Assembly: GCA_036186865.1 (NCBI GenBank)
Contig: AP025074.1
Coordinates: 6,438,877 to 6,502,876 of the forward strand
Length of the DNA stretch: 64,000 bases
Source of the DNA: Eustoma russellianum
Lineage: Eukaryota; Streptophyta; Magnoliopsida; Gentianales; Gentianaceae
Direction of reading: 5' to 3'
Each line of letters opens with the position of its first letter. The first letter of the stretch is position 1. The translations under genes and the position numbers were made by a program. Below the pieces are notes generated by a model. That model searched no databases and was not told the origin of the DNA. It was given only the letters and a program-made list of their open reading frames with translations. This document shows, piece after piece, positions 11,058 through 23,147 of the stretch.

Positions 11058-13154
11058 CCAAACTTGAACAACCTTTCTTGGTTTTGAAAAGTTAAAATCA
11101 TGTTGCATATAATGATCAAATAGTGGATTTTGATACATAGAATATAATGGAAAAGGGGCTGCACGTTTATCTCTAGTTGAATAAGCATTGTAAGTTCTAT
11201 ATGCATTTGAATGTTGCCATGTATATGAGTTATATCTTGGCCGTGTATAAGCACGATGTTGTGTGTGTCTAGGCCGTGTGTTGTAAACTGATTTAGGCCT
11301 AGAGTATGTCATGTTCTTCACATAAGCATGTTGTTGCAGATAAGGCATAACTTGAGCAGATTTCATACTACTTTGTTTATGCATTCTTGTATACATGTAA
11401 GCATGGTTTCTAGGTGCATTTGCCTTCCTATATGTTGATGCATTTTGCAATCTTTGTGAAGAAGGAGGTATGGGCAGAATAGATTCATTTCTAGATGCAT
11501 TTGGCCTATATTTCATGTTGGTTGAAGATGATACAAATGTTGTTTCCTTAGGTGTGTATTCAGCTTCTTCAACATATCCAAGACCTTGTTTGTCATTTCC
11601 ATGCTTTTGAGATGCAATGAGAGTGTCTAACATGTTGGAACCATTCTTAAATTGTTCTAAAGATTTGTTCAAGTCTAGGTTGCATGCTTTCAATGATTCA
11701 AATTCAGTTTGTATTTCATGCAATTTAGACTTTAAAACGTTGAAATCAACACATTGCACACATTGCACATTTTCATGTTTGTTCTTAAGTTCCTTAATCT
11801 GATTTTGCATTGAACTAATAGTGTTAGATGATTCAAGTTGAAGAACTTCTAGTTGAGAAGTTAGATTCAAGTTAGACGTCTCCAACTTGTTCTTCTCCTC
11901 AACTATTCTTTTCTTCTCCTTGGATAGCTTCTTATATCTATTATGCAACTTTTCTAATTCATCCAACAATTCATCTTGAGTAAAATCACATTCAGAGTCA
12001 GAATCGAATGTTACCTCATTTGTAGACTTTGAAGCCAAACATGTTTGTGCAACTTCAGGTTCCTCCTCAGATTCGGATGAAGATGTGTCATCCCAAGTGC
12101 TTGAACTTACCTTGAGAGCTTTCTTCCTCCTTTGCATAGGTTCTACTCTAGTTTTTGTCCTTGTCTTTTCATCCATGTCACGGTTTTTGTTCTTGTTTGG
12201 ACAATCATATGAGATGTGTCCTTGTTTGCCACATTCATAACACTTAAGTTCTTTATCATACCATTTACCATCTTGTTTGTTAGATTTCACATTGATAGGG
12301 GCGGCTGATTTTGCTTGTCTTTTAGTTGGTCTTTTCTTGAACAACTTCCTTAAACGCCTAGCTAACAACATTATGTCTTCTTCATCACTTTCATCATCAC
12401 TTTCATACTCGGCTTGATTAGATGATTCGGGTTCATTTGTTACAAATGCAAGTGATTTAGACTTGTTACTAGTTCCAGCCTTTCTTATATTCAACTTGTT
12501 TTCATAAACTTTTAAGGAACCTATCAATTCATCAAGTTTTATTTGAGAAAGATCTTTGCTTTCTTCAATGGCACTAACTTTGGCATCCCATTCACTTGGC
12601 AAACTTCTCAAAACTTTTTGCACTTTTTCTTTCATCAAAAACGTTTTACCAAGAGATTCAAGTGAGTTGTATAAGTTAGTAAGCCTTAAATCCATATCAA
12701 CAATTGATTCATTAGGCAGTAAATGAAATGATTCAAGTGTAGTCATTAACATGTTAATCTTTGATTCCTTTACTTGATTAGTTCCTTCATGCTTCATTTC
12801 AAGACATTTCCACATATCCTTTGCACTTGAACAAGAAGAGACATAGGCAGATTCACTCCTACTTAAACCGTTCAACAATAATTGCATTGCTTTAGCATTA
12901 AGACTCATTTTCTTCTTATCTTCATCACTCCAATCTTTTCTATATTTCTCAACTACTTGTGATAAGCCTTCAATTATAACATGCTTAGTAGGCACATAAG
13001 GTCCGTCTTCAATAATAGACCATAAGTCTATATCAATAGCCATTAAGAACAATTTCATCCTAAGTTTCCAATGACTAAAGTTTTCTCCATCAAAAAGAGG
13101 TGGTCTTTGTGTGGACATGCCTTCTAATTCTATTTTCATGTGTGACTTAGACAT
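11034..13154 (-). CDS. Copia B gag (nucleocapsid/capsid protein)
   Basis: A 706-residue Gag that packages element RNA into virus-like particles. The N-terminal half (about residues 17-220) is the capsid-like UBN2-type domain of plant Copia Gags, starting at RPPLFDGENFSHW. A single CCHC zinc knuckle, CYECGKQGHISYDC, is at 305-318. An acidic stretch is followed by a predicted coiled coil (about 395-500, leucine/lysine/glutamate heptads). The C-terminus is rich in Tyr, Thr, Arg and His with repeated TRPR motifs. The ATG at 13154 is conserved in all three copies here. The stop falls inside the candidate intron, so splicing would replace the last 8 residues with Pol. Confidence 0.94.
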   Translation of the reverse strand: MSKSHMKIELEGMSTQRPPLFDGENFSHWKLRMKLFLMAIDIDLWSIIEDGPYVPTKHVIIEGLSQVVEKYRKDWSDEDKKKMSLNAKAMQLLLNGLSRSESAYVSSCSSAKDMWKCLEMKHEGTNQVKESKINMLMTTLESFHLLPNESIVDMDLRLTNLYNSLESLGKTFLMKEKVQKVLRSLPSEWDAKVSAIEESKDLSQIKLDELIGSLKVYENKLNIRKAGTSNKSKSLAFVTNEPESSNQAEYESDDESDEEDIMLLARRLRKLFKKRPTKRQAKSAAPINVKSNKQDGKWYDKELKCYECGKQGHISYDCPNKNKNRDMDEKTRTKTRVEPMQRRKKALKVSSSTWDDTSSSESEEEPEVAQTCLASKSTNEVTFDSDSECDFTQDELLDELEKLHNRYKKLSKEKKRIVEEKNKLETSNLNLTSQLEVLQLESSNTISSMQNQIKELKNKHENVQCVQCVDFNVLKSKLHEIQTEFESLKACNLDLNKSLEQFKNGSNMLDTLIASQKHGNDKQGLGYVEEAEYTPKETTFVSSSTNMKYRPNASRNESILPIPPSSQRLQNASTYRKANAPRNHAYMYTRMHKQSSMKSAQVMPYLQQHAYVKNMTYSRPKSVYNTRPRHTQHRAYTRPRYNSYTWQHSNAYRTYNAYSTRDKRAAPFPLYSMYQNPLFDHYMQHDFNFSKPRKVVQVWVPKGTLT

Positions 13155-13320
13155 GCTTCTAGGTGTGTGAGCAAACGTTTAAAACACTTATAAGAAGGAA
13201 AGAAAGTGTCACCTTGTTGTAGATACCAAATATGAAGAATATAAGACAACCAGAAAATTTCCAGCAACTTTGCAACTTGGACTGTTTTCAGCTCAAATAA
13301 GAATATGGTGCTCAACCTGT

Positions 13321-13331
13321 CTCTGATACCA
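13321..13331 (-). other. Copia B primer-binding site
   Basis: TGGTATCAGAG on the minus strand, two bases inside the 5' LTR: complementary to the 3' end of initiator tRNA-Met. Base 12 is A here, where Copia A and C have C. Confidence 0.9.
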
Positions 13332-13333
13332 AT

Positions 13334-15728
13334 TGTTGGACCTGTATAGCACCACTAGAGGGGGGGGTGAATAGTGGATTAGCGGAAATTACACTATAAT
13401 TACCTTCAAAAACTTGTTTGAAGACCCCTTTGCCTCTTTAGTCTCAGATTCTGAAATTTCCAGAAACAGTTCACCGTTTTGAGTGCTTCAGTTGAACCAC
13501 TTATACACCTGTGCAAGCTCTCAAACTTGGCAGAGATCAAGTTTAGTATGTTTATAGTGTGTCATAAAAAATTCAGCCAATTCTAAGCAAGTTAGCACGT
13601 TCAAATAAGCAAGAAAAGTAAAGTGTGCAATTCTGGCAGTTTCAGGCAGAATGTTTGCTAAACTTCAAACGATAATATCTCAAAATCTACCCGTGCTATT
13701 TTGATGAATCTTATGTCAAATTAAACCTCAAGATGTCTAGTTTAATTTGATATAAGGCTCACTCCAAGATTCAAAGGATAGCCTGTTCAAATTGCACAAG
13801 TTTGCACACTGGTCAGAATTGTTCACAGAATGTAGCAACAATTTTGTGAAGACGATTTGACTGAGCTAAACTCCTCAGAATTTAGTGATTCTTGCGGCTA
13901 CTGAAAGCTAACACATTGAAGTATAACATATCCAAAATTCATGCAATTCTAAGACTGTTTGCTTGATCAATTATGCGTGCCAAGTTAGTGTAACTTTCAG
14001 CCAGAAAACAGTAAGTGCAGGAAATAAGTAAAGAACACAAGGAATTATCCTGGTTCGGTCAATGTGACCTACTCCAGTCCCAAGAGACACCTTCTCTTGG
14101 ATTTCACTAAACACCAAACACCAAAGTCACCTTACAAAGCCAAAGGAAGAAGCTTTTCACCAACTTCTTCAAGTGACTACACCAAAACAGCAACTAGTTT
14201 CACCTTTGCACCTTTTCACCTTTTGATCACCTCTAAGGAGTAAGCTTTATACACCAGCTTCTCCTTCACAAATATGTCGTATGAAAGGTGTTGAAATGAC
14301 AAGAATTGAAGAACTATACAATCATAAAGCTTGCTACAAATGTGTTCTTCAATACAGAAGAGAAGAAGAGAAGAATGAAGACAAAGAGCTGATTTGTCTT
14401 GAATGCTTTTGTTGCCTTCGTTGGATACCTTTTGCTCTTCACCTTGGGAGCTATTTATAGCCAAAAGATCACCCCAAAGGCTCCACAAAGTAGCCGTTGA
14501 AATGAGATAGAATGGAGATAAAATCAGCACCTTTTTAGCTACCATTTGACTTTCAAGATAAATCTGAAATTTTTGTTACTTTGAAATAGTCTTCCACCTG
14601 AATATTTATCTCATTATGAACGTTGGAGATGAGGTGGAAATAGCTCCATTTGAACGTTGGAAAACCAGCTCCAATAAGCAATGTACATGTGTAAATATCT
14701 TGCCATGTATGCGTGTGTTTTTGAACAGATTTTTGCCCTTCTTTTTGAATGCCAAAATGACGTTGAAAGAGGTTGAAAAAGGCTCCACATGAACGTTTGG
14801 ATGAACGTTGGTATGACCTAAAAAATAGGCATTGGATAATAACTAGAAATCAGCCACATCTTTTAATTTGAATAAGTCTTCAATTCTTTATCATATATGG
14901 CCGTTGGTATGTGCTAAGAGATAGAGATCAGCCAAGTCTTTTTTGAATAAGTCTTCAACATTTTGAACCACATAGCCGTTGCATATTTGCTAAAATATAG
15001 AGAGAATTCAGCTAGCCTTTGAACTTGACTTGGTCTTCAACTTTTGAATATATGTAGCCGTTTGAATATAAGAGATTTTTGCTCCAATCTTTGAACAAAA
15101 TATAGCCGTTTGCTTTGAGAGAATTTTGCTCCATATTTCAACAAAATAGCCCTTATATAGGTCAATAAGCTTCCCACCGGGTCAACTCAGTTTTAACCCG
15201 TGCCAAGCATGCTCTTCCTCAGCCAATTAGATTCTAAATTGAATAAGGATCAAGTGGGCTTTTGAATGACTCAATTTGGAGTTCATTTGCTCAAGATATG
15301 AACCAAAACCTGCAATAGAACACTAAACCGAACAATTTGCCTTATATTGTAAGTCATGTGACTTCAAGGCTTGGTTAGTTCATATAATAAACATGTATTG
15401 ACATATATATCATCCAAGATCAGTTTGAACATGTCTTGATTAAGATATGTGATTGAATTGGCCAAGTTCAATCTCATGATCTTAATCAAACTTGTTCAAT
15501 CTTGATTCATTCAAGCAATTTCACATTTAGCTCATAAGTTCATAAGTTCATGTCTTGCACAATCAATTTCATATGTAAACGTTACACATATATATATATC
15601 ACATATGCATTTTCTAATCACAACAATTACACATACGCACACATATACATTTTGCACAACAATTACAACAATTACACATATGCACACATATACATTTTGC
15701 AATCACTCAAACATAATATATCACAACA
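13334..15728 (-). repeat. Copia B 5' LTR with promoter
   Basis: The same 2395-bp sequence as 5115-7509, offset by 8219. TATA box at 14451-14460 (CTATAAATAG, minus strand). AACGGCTA-type motifs at 14491-14498, 14898-14905 (GGCCA form), 14973-14980, 15055-15062 and 15103-15110, all upstream of the TATA box. This LTR should drive the element transcript. Confidence 0.95.
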
Positions 15729-15733
15729 CATCC
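15729..15733. repeat. Target-site duplication of Copia B, right copy (catcc)
   Basis: Matches 5110-5114. Confidence 0.96.
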
Positions 15734-18122
15734 TCCAAGTGCCATCTTTTTTTGGAACAAGGATGACTGGCACTGCACTTGGACTCATGCTTTCCCTTAC
15801 CTTCTCTTTGGCCAAGAGATCCTCCACTTGCCTTTGTATCTCCTTTGTTTCCTCCGGATTGGCTCTATAAGCTGGCCTATTAGGTAGGACAGCCCCTGGA
15901 ATAAAGTCAATGTGGTGCTCAATCCCTCTTAAAGGTGGCAACCCATGTGGCTCCTCCTCGGGAAACAAATCTGCAAATTCTTCCAACAAAGAAACAACAC
16001 CACTAGGCAAGGTAGATGGTAAGTCATTCTTAGAAAACAAGCATGCAACACTATCTTTGTAAAGCATCACCAAAACAGTTTTATTATCATACAATGCATG
16101 GGTAACTTCACGAGATTTTGCAAAGAAAGCATGCTTCTTAGGTGGACGTGAAATTTGTGGTGTGGATGCTTGTGAAAGTGTTTGAACCGTGGGTGAGGGT
16201 GGACTGGTTTGGGCCGTGGGTTGTGTACCCTTGGCCGAGGAGTTTGTAGCCTCCAAAAGGCTTCTTCTCTCCTTTTTAAGAACCTCTAAGAACCTTTTTT
16301 CAGCCTCCTTTTCTTTAGGATCTGAATGGTTCTTTTTCATCCTCTTAGCATCCTCATAAACTTTATGTGGAGACAATGCATGCAACTTAAACTTTTTGCC
16401 ATTAAAAGTAAAAGCATACATGTTCAATCTACCATCATAAATAACATGCTTGTCAAACTGCCAAGGTCTACCCAACAAAATATGACTAGCATGCATAGGA
16501 GCTACATCACACAAAATTTCATCTTTGTAACCGCCAATAGATAAAGAAATCAGAACTTGTTTAGACACATGAATCTCACCACAATCATTTAGCCAAGATA
16601 ACCTATAGGGATGGGAATGATCAATCATAGGTAAATCTAGCTTTCTAACAAGTTCAATACTTGCAACATTAGCACAAGAACCACTATCAATAATTAAAGT
16701 GCAAGTTTTGCCTTTTACCAAACAATGGATGTGGAAAATGTTCTCCCTTTGCAAGTTTTCTTCTTCCTCCTTCATGTGTGCACTTAAGGCTTTTCTTACC
16801 ACAAGAAAGTCCTTATATGCACCCTCTTCATCACTCTTTATCTCCTCAGCTGAGTCTTCTTGGTACTCTTCCTTTGTGGCCTCTTCTTCCTCCTCTTCTG
16901 AATAGAATTCATTTGTTTCCTCAAGGTACATCACTTTCTTGGCATTAGGGCAGTCCCTTGCATAGTGTCCTCTCCCTCTACATTTAAAACACTCAATCTC
17001 CCTTGTTCTTGGAGGGTTTGCGGGTGCTTTGCCTTTGCTTTTGTCATTTTGACCTAGATTTGCCCCGTTGGTCCTTTGAGTGAAGTGTGGCTTATTTGGA
17101 GCGCTAGAACCGTTTTGGCCGAATGTGTTTGAACTTGGCCGTGCGCCTCCATTGCCATTAGACCTAGGCTGCACTTTAGAAAAAGAAGAAGCATTAGTTC
17201 TAAAACCAAATCCACTAGAAGAAGAACGTACCTTTAATTGCCGCTCAATTTTCTCAGCTTTGTGAACCATGGAATTGAGATCAACGTAGGTAGTGAGCTC
17301 AAGTTGAAACCCAATCTCCTTATTAAGGCCTCCCAAAAACCGAGCCATGGTTGCCTCCTCGGTTTCTTCAGTATCAGTTTTTATCAACAAACTCTCTAAC
17401 TCCTTAAAGTATTCATCCACACTTTTATTTCCTTGAGTTAGGCATTGCAACTTTTGGAACATGGATCTCTCGTAAGATTCTGGAATGAATTTCTTTCTCA
17501 TCTCATATTTCATCTCATCCCAAGTTCCAATTGTGGGTTGTCTAGTCCTTCTTCTTATGCTTTGAGTTTGGTCCCACCAAATCAAGGCATATTCCAAGAA
17601 CTCTATACTTGCATATCTCACTTTTTGCAACTCGGTATAGTTGGTATAGGAAAAGATCATGTCAACTTTTCTCTCCCATTCAATGTAAGCTTCGGGGTCA
17701 CTTTTACCATAAAAGGGTGGGATGTTTATTTTTGTTTTCAAATAATCATCCTCTTGGGGTACATACCTTCTAGGTTGTATTCGGCCTTGAGGTCTTGGGT
17801 ATACCTCCTCAACCTCTTCCTCTTCATAGAAGTCATTCCATTCTTCCCTAACCGGTTGTGGTCTCACTCCGTGTCTCCTATCGCCTATACCCCTTGCTCC
17901 TCCTCTACCTCCCATGCTTGTGGATCCCTTAGGTTCGGTGCCACGGGATGTTTGGCCTTGGTTTTGATGTGGGGGCTGTTCTTGGGTAGGGGGTGTGTTG
18001 GATGTCATCCTCGCTTCCCACTCATCCAATCTAGATTGCATGGTAGCAAGCATTTGTGCCATCTTTTCCATAGAAAACTCCACTTTGTCTCCTCCTCCTT
18101 GGGTACTGTTTGACCCCTCCAT
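15729..18122 (-). pseudogene. Gypsy G1 gag-pol, N-terminal part (Gag, protease, start of RT)
   Basis: The N-terminal half of the G1 polyprotein, about 798 codons from the ATG at 18122. That ATG has a good context (GCCATGG); the frame is open to 18149 without another ATG. Gag: a retrotransposon capsid domain at about 132-297 (from NIPPFYGKSDPEAY to AEKIERQL), CCHC knuckle CFKCRGRGHYARDC at 378-391, then an acidic stretch. The aspartic protease carries IIDSGS with catalytic Asp near 479. RT starts with VPKKDGTWRM and is cut by Copia B at 15728. The RT, RNase H and integrase remainder is at 2536-5114. The plus-strand frame at 17445-18113 is an antisense shadow. Confidence 0.93.
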
Positions 18123-19267
18123 GGCAACCTGAAACGCTTTCACAAACAAGAAAAGAAGAAAACTAACACAAGAAATAAAAGTGAGTCGTTAGTGAAAACA
18201 AAAAAAGGAAAACGAAAATTCTGTTTGGCCTTTTTTTGTTGTCCTCCCTTGTTTTCTCTCAATTGTTCAAGTGTTTTTCCTTGGCCAATCTTGAGCTAGA
18301 ACCTCTTAAGGCAAGTCCCAAATTGGCTAACCACAATCTGTTTCGCTTTCTTTCCTTGCAAGCTTCTTTGCCTTCAAAAACACCAATTGGTCAACAAGTG
18401 GTAAAACAGCGTCAAGAAGTTTAGAGCACAATTTAAAACACACTTAATAACTATGATTCAAAGAAACAAGAAACCAAAAGCGATGTAGTTGGCTGAACCA
18501 AAGAATTGCTAGGGGTTGTCCTGGGCAATCTTTAATTAAACCAACTTATGCAATATCAAATGCAAGTTCTTTGATTGATAGTATGAATGTGTATCCAAGG
18601 TTGAGAATTTGAAGGTTTTATGCGTGTTGTTTTGGGGCAAACACACGGTTTTGTTTTGCTTTTGTCAACTTGGATAGTAGATGCAAAAAGATGGAACTTT
18701 TGTACAAAAGGAACTTCTTTTCTCTTCCTTTCTTTGTGCACTTTTTTTTTTGGTTGTTGTTGTGCACGTTTTTCTTTGCCTTTCTTTTTTTTTTTTTTGA
18801 CGTTCAAATCAGCCTTGATGTAACCCTTGTTTGCCTTTGCGAGAATCAGTTGGGTATGCTCAAAAGATGATCCTTTTTGTGTTTGTATGGATGTGTAGTA
18901 GAACAAAGATTTTCCCTTGGATACCAATACAACCAAAACAAACAAACTTGTATTCAATATCACACAAGCAAATTTAATTAAAAGCTTCGATAACAACAAG
19001 GTATTTGACTCAAAGGTAGCTTCTTTTAGGCCTTGGACTGATTTTAGGTGGAGTTAAATCCTATTCAACGCAAACAACAATGATCCTATGATTAAGTGTG
19101 TTAAAGATGAGATCTTTAATGATAGGTGATCAATATTGATGCAAAAGGTGAAGTCTTTTTTTTTTTTTTGACAATAGACGTTTTTTTTTTTTTGAATGTT
19201 TGAGAAAAGAAACAAGAATGACACAAAACGACACAAGAAAAGATATTTGAGATGAAGATAAACGAGA
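18123..19267 (-). other. Gypsy G1 5' leader
   Basis: About 1.1 kb between the PBS and the gag ATG, with no convincing coding frame. On the minus strand it contains long A runs near 18784-18799, 19157-19170 and 19181-19192. It is probably the untranslated leader and packaging region. Confidence 0.7.
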
Positions 19268-19279
19268 GCTCTGATACCA
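19268..19279 (-). other. Gypsy G1 primer-binding site
   Basis: TGGTATCAGAGC on the minus strand, two bases inside the LTR; complementary to the 3' end of initiator tRNA-Met. Confidence 0.93.
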
Positions 19280-19281
19280 CT

Positions 19282-20728
19282 TGATACGAATATGGTTCGT
19301 ATATTGATGTTGTCCCGATCTTTCTTCACTCTCCAAACGTCCTTCAAGTCTTGAATGTGATGGACAATGGTGCCAAGCAACCACCTTCCTTCAAGCCTCC
19401 AAAATCGTTTGGTTAGGTGTGTTTGAATCCGCTCAATCCAACACGTCGTTCCGTATCCTTGGATTGTGGATCACCAACAAGGAACACACAATCCTTAATT
19501 GGGTCTAGCCTTGATTTAGATATGTGTAAACCAAAGGAAAAACACAAACTTTTATTCAAGAAAACTCAAGAACAAAAGATAACATAAAACACTAGGGTTT
19601 TTAGTTCAATGATGAAAAATAGTCTAACTACTCAAAGAAAGGCTAAGTGATCTATTTATATGATTACAAGTCTTGTGAAACTCCTTCACAAAAAACGGCT
19701 AGGGTTTCTTGGATGCTCCCCTTTGGCGCCTCCTTCCTTTGATGTGCACAAATCTGAATTTTGTTAATTTTGGTAAGTTCCCTTCTCTTGGCAAATCCTC
19801 AATTATTGTCTCAATCATCAATTATTGCATTATTACCATCCTTCTAGACTTGCCTTGTGCCTCCTTTGACTTCCTTGAAAACGCCAATTGCCTTCCTTTT
19901 GCCAATGATTTAATTTTGGTAACTTCCTTTTTCTTGGCAAATCCCTAAAATCTCGTACTGGAATTACACCCTGTCGGTTACTGGCTTCTACCCGCTTCTA
20001 CACGCCGAATTAGGGTTTGCACTCTTCAGCAAAGTTGTAGCTCATGAAATTCCCTTGAATTTGGGCTTTTGAATCACCTCATTTGGACTCTTCTTGACAG
20101 AGATACGGGCCTCCAAAGATTAGGTATCCATCCAGTGATCTTCAGTACTTTCCATTCTGGACTCCCAACTTGCACCTGATTTCGGTCCATCTTGCAGCCC
20201 GAATTAGCAAAAGTGTAAAACATAAAAATCATCACAAATTGAGTTATCTGAAACCTCCAAGTGGTTTGAACCCATTTGGATCAGTACTCCAACCTAGGCG
20301 TCCAAAATACCGACTGGTGTCTAGCTGCCTTCCTGAAAAATAGGGACTCTCCAAGCCCTCCTTTCCAAAGCTCAAGATGTTTGATCCAAGACTTGTAACA
20401 CCTACAAAACACACTCATACACCAAACATAAGTATTCTAAACAAACTTTAAAATAAGCAAACGAAAAGACAACTAAAAGCCACAGAAACGGCACCAACAA
20501 GCGGACTGATTATCATTGGATAATCAGTTCTTAAGCTCAACAATGAGCACCCATTTAGGAGGAACATCCATTGGTTCATCTTGCACATGTTTGGTTAGGA
20601 AAGAGCCAACATCAAAACCAAGTTGAAAACCATTAATTCTCTTGGTTTGGCTCCTTGTCAACGGCCCCTTATGGTTAAGGGCACCTTGTGCAAGCTCCTC
20701 ATTAGGGGGCTGCTCCTCAGCCTCATCA
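19282..20728 (-). repeat. Gypsy G1 5' LTR
   Basis: 1447 bp, matching 1294-2740 with one base difference seen (20599), a silent change in the duplicated pol end. It carries a dead copy of the last 68 pol codons at 20524-20728. Minus-strand TATA-like ATATAAATAG lies near 19651-19661. Confidence 0.94.
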
Positions 20729-20733
20729 ATCAC
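20729..20733. repeat. Target-site duplication of Gypsy G1, right copy (atcac)
   Basis: Matches 1289-1293. Confidence 0.95.
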
Positions 20734-20941
20734 CAACCTTGCCTTTGCCAATTATTTGGCCTTGGTTGTTGTCTCCAAAGGTAACTTTGCCACCTTTTGC
20801 AACGTTCTTAAGTGTGCTAAACAAATTTTTGTTGCCCGTCATATGTCTTGAGCAACCACTATCAACTATCCAATTGGTTTTGTTCTTTTCATCTTCTTTG
20901 TTGTTATAACCAGCAACTTGTCTTTCTTTGATGTTATGTAC
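20729..20941 (-). pseudogene. Copia A pol, N-terminal start (protease)
   Basis: The beginning of Copia A pol, separated from 1-1293 by G1. It includes the protease active-site region (DSGCSRHM) and the Met-Thr-Gly-Asn start at 20842. The pol frame would begin after the candidate intron at 20942-21033. It is equivalent to 10740-10965 in Copia B. Because of the G1 insertion and the downstream deletion it is only a fragment. Confidence 0.88.
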
Positions 20942-21014
20942 CTACAAATGTAAATAACAACTTAGGTACCCTTTGATTTTGGGTCCTTTCAAGGTTAGAC
21001 AAGTTAAGTTCATG

Positions 21015-23147
21015 TTAGTGTACCTTTAGGTACCCAAACTTGAACAACCTTTCTTGGTTTTGAAATGTTAAAATCATGTTGCATATAATGAACAAATAGT
21101 GGATTTTGATACATAGAATATGATGAAAAGGGGCTGCACATTTATGTCTAGTTGAATAAGCATTGTAAGTTCTATATGCATTTGAATGTTGCCATGTATA
21201 TGAGTTATATCTTGGCCGTGTATAAGCATTGAATTTAGGCCGTGTATACGCAAGATGTTGTGTGTGTCTAGGCCGTGTGTTGTAAACTGATTTAGGCCGA
21301 GAGTATGTCATGTTCTTCACATAAGCATGTTGTTGCATATAAGGCATAACTTGAGCAGATTTCATACTACTTTGTTTAGGCATTCTTGTATACATGTAAG
21401 CATGGTTTCTAGGTGTATTTGCCTTCCTATATGTTGATACATTTTGCAATCTTTGTGATGAAGGTGGTGTTGGCAGAATAGGTTCATTTCTAAATGCATT
21501 TGGCCTATATTTCATGTTAGTTGAAGATGATACAAATGTTGTTTCCATAGGTGTGTATTCAGCTTCTTTAACATATCCAAGACCTTGTTTGTCATTTCCA
21601 TGCTTTTGAGATGCAATAAGAGTGTCTAACATGTTGGAACCATTCTTAAATTGTTCTAAAGATTTGTTCAAGTCTAGGTTGCATGCTTTTAATGATTCAA
21701 ATTCAGTTTGTATTTCATGTAATTTAGACTTTAAAACGTTGTAATCAACACATTGCACACATTGCACATTTTCATGTTTGTTCTTAAGTTCCTTAATCTG
21801 ATTTTGCATTGAACTAATAGTGTTAGATGATTCAAGTTGAAGAACTTCTAGTTGAGAAGTTAGATTCAAGTTAGACGTCTCCAACTTGTTCTTCTCCTCA
21901 ACTATTCTTTTCTTCTCCTTGGATAGCTTCTTATATCTATCATGCAACTTTTCTAATTCATCCAACAATTCATCTTGAGTAAAATCACATTCAGAGTCAG
22001 AATCGAATGTTACCTCATTTGTAGACTTTGAAGCCAAACATGTTTGTGCAACTTCAGGTTCCTCCTCGGATTCGGATGAAGATGTGTCATCCCAAGTGCT
22101 TGCCTTAAGAGCTTTCTTCCTCCTTTGCTTAGGTTCTACTCTAGTTTGTGTCCTTGTCTTTTCATCCATGTCACGGTTTTTGTTCTTGTTTGGACAATCA
22201 TATGATATGTGTCCTTGTTTGCCACATTCATAACACTTAAGTTCTTTATCATACCATTTACCATCTTGTTTGTTAGATTTCACATTGATAGGGGCAGCTG
22301 ATTTTGCTTGTCTTTTAGTTGGTATTTTCTTGAAAAACTTCCTTAAACGCCTAGCTAACAACATTATGTCTTCTTCATCACTTTCATCATCACTTTCATA
22401 CTCGGCTTGATTAGATGATTCGGGTTCATTTGTTACAAATGCAAGTGATTTAGACTTGTTACTAGTTTCAGCCTTTCTTATATTCAACTTGTTTTCATAA
22501 ACTTTTAAAGAGCCTATCAATTCATCAAGTTTTATTTGAGAAAGATCTTTGCTTTCTTCAATGGCACTAACTTTGGCATCCCATTCAATTGGCAAACTTC
22601 TCAAAACTTTTTGCACTTTTTCTTTCATCAAAAACGTTTTACCAAGGGATTCAAGTGAGTTGTATAAGTTTGTAAGCCTTAAATCCATATCAACAATTGA
22701 TTCATTAGGCAGTAAATGAAATGTTTCAAGTGTAGTCATTAACATGTTAATCTTTGATTCCTTTACTTGATTAGTTCCTTCATGCTTCATTTCAAGACAT
22801 TTCCACATATCCTTTGCACTTTTACATGAAGAGACATAGGCATATTCACTCCTACTTAAACCATTCAACAATAATTGCATTGCTTTAGCATTAAGACTCA
22901 TTTTCTTTTTATCTTCATCACTCCAATCTTTTCTATATTTCTCAACTTCTTGTGATAAGCCATCAATTATAACATGCTTAGTAGGCACATAAGGTCCATC
23001 TTCAATAATGGACCACAAGTCTATGTCAATAGCCATTAAGAACAATTTCATCCTAAGTTTCCAATGACTAAAGTTTTCTCCATCAAAAAGAGGTGGTCTT
23101 TGTGTGGACATGCCTTCTAATTCTATTTTCATGTGTGACTTAGACAT
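21015..23147 (-). pseudogene. Copia A gag, frameshifted near the C-terminus
   Basis: Same Gag as at 11034-13154: UBN2-like capsid domain, CCHC knuckle and coiled coil are all present. It carries one extra TRPK/TRPR repeat and lacks two residues after KALK. Near 21125 one G is missing compared with Copia C, so the last roughly 40 residues are read in another frame and the VWVPK ending is lost. The ATG at 23147 is conserved. The N-terminal 660 or so residues could still be made, but Gag could not join Pol through the candidate intron without repair of the frame. Confidence 0.9.

Larger units (their letters stand above)
5115..15728 (-). mobile_element. Copia B, complete and apparently intact Ty1/Copia element
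   Basis: 10,614 bp on the minus strand: 5' LTR 13334-15728, PBS, gag, pol, polypurine tract, 3' LTR 5115-7509. Both LTRs are 2395 bp, and I saw no difference between them. gag (706 aa) and pol (1037 aa from its first Met, more upstream) are open, with all catalytic motifs present. There is no third env-like frame between pol and the 3' LTR. The long coiled-coil Gag and the integrase/RT style suggest the SIRE/Maximus side of Copia, a tentative call. It lies within the RT region of G1 and is the youngest layer of the stack. Confidence 0.96.
1294..20728 (-). mobile_element. Gypsy G1, complete CRM-like chromovirus, split by Copia B
   Basis: A complete Ty3/Gypsy element on the minus strand. It has two 1447-bp LTRs (1294-2740 and 19282-20728), a tRNA-Met type PBS, a polypurine tract, one gag-pol frame and a 5-bp TSD (atcac). 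Without the nested Copia B and one copy of its TSD it is about 8.8 kb. By eye the LTRs differ at a single base (2611 against 20599), so the insertion is recent. The order Gag-PR-RT-RH-IN, the lack of a recognisable chromodomain, and pol running into the 3' LTR fit the CRM clade; the clade call comes from recall of family features, not a phylogeny. It sits inside Copia A pol. Confidence 0.93.

Noticed and set aside
13321..13331. tRNA-Met-like match
   Set aside because: Only the primer-binding complement of the tRNA 3' end, not a tRNA gene.
17445..18113. 222-codon plus-strand open frame
   Set aside because: Antisense to the Gypsy G1 gag frame, with no recognisable domain; open only because of the codon bias of the real gene.
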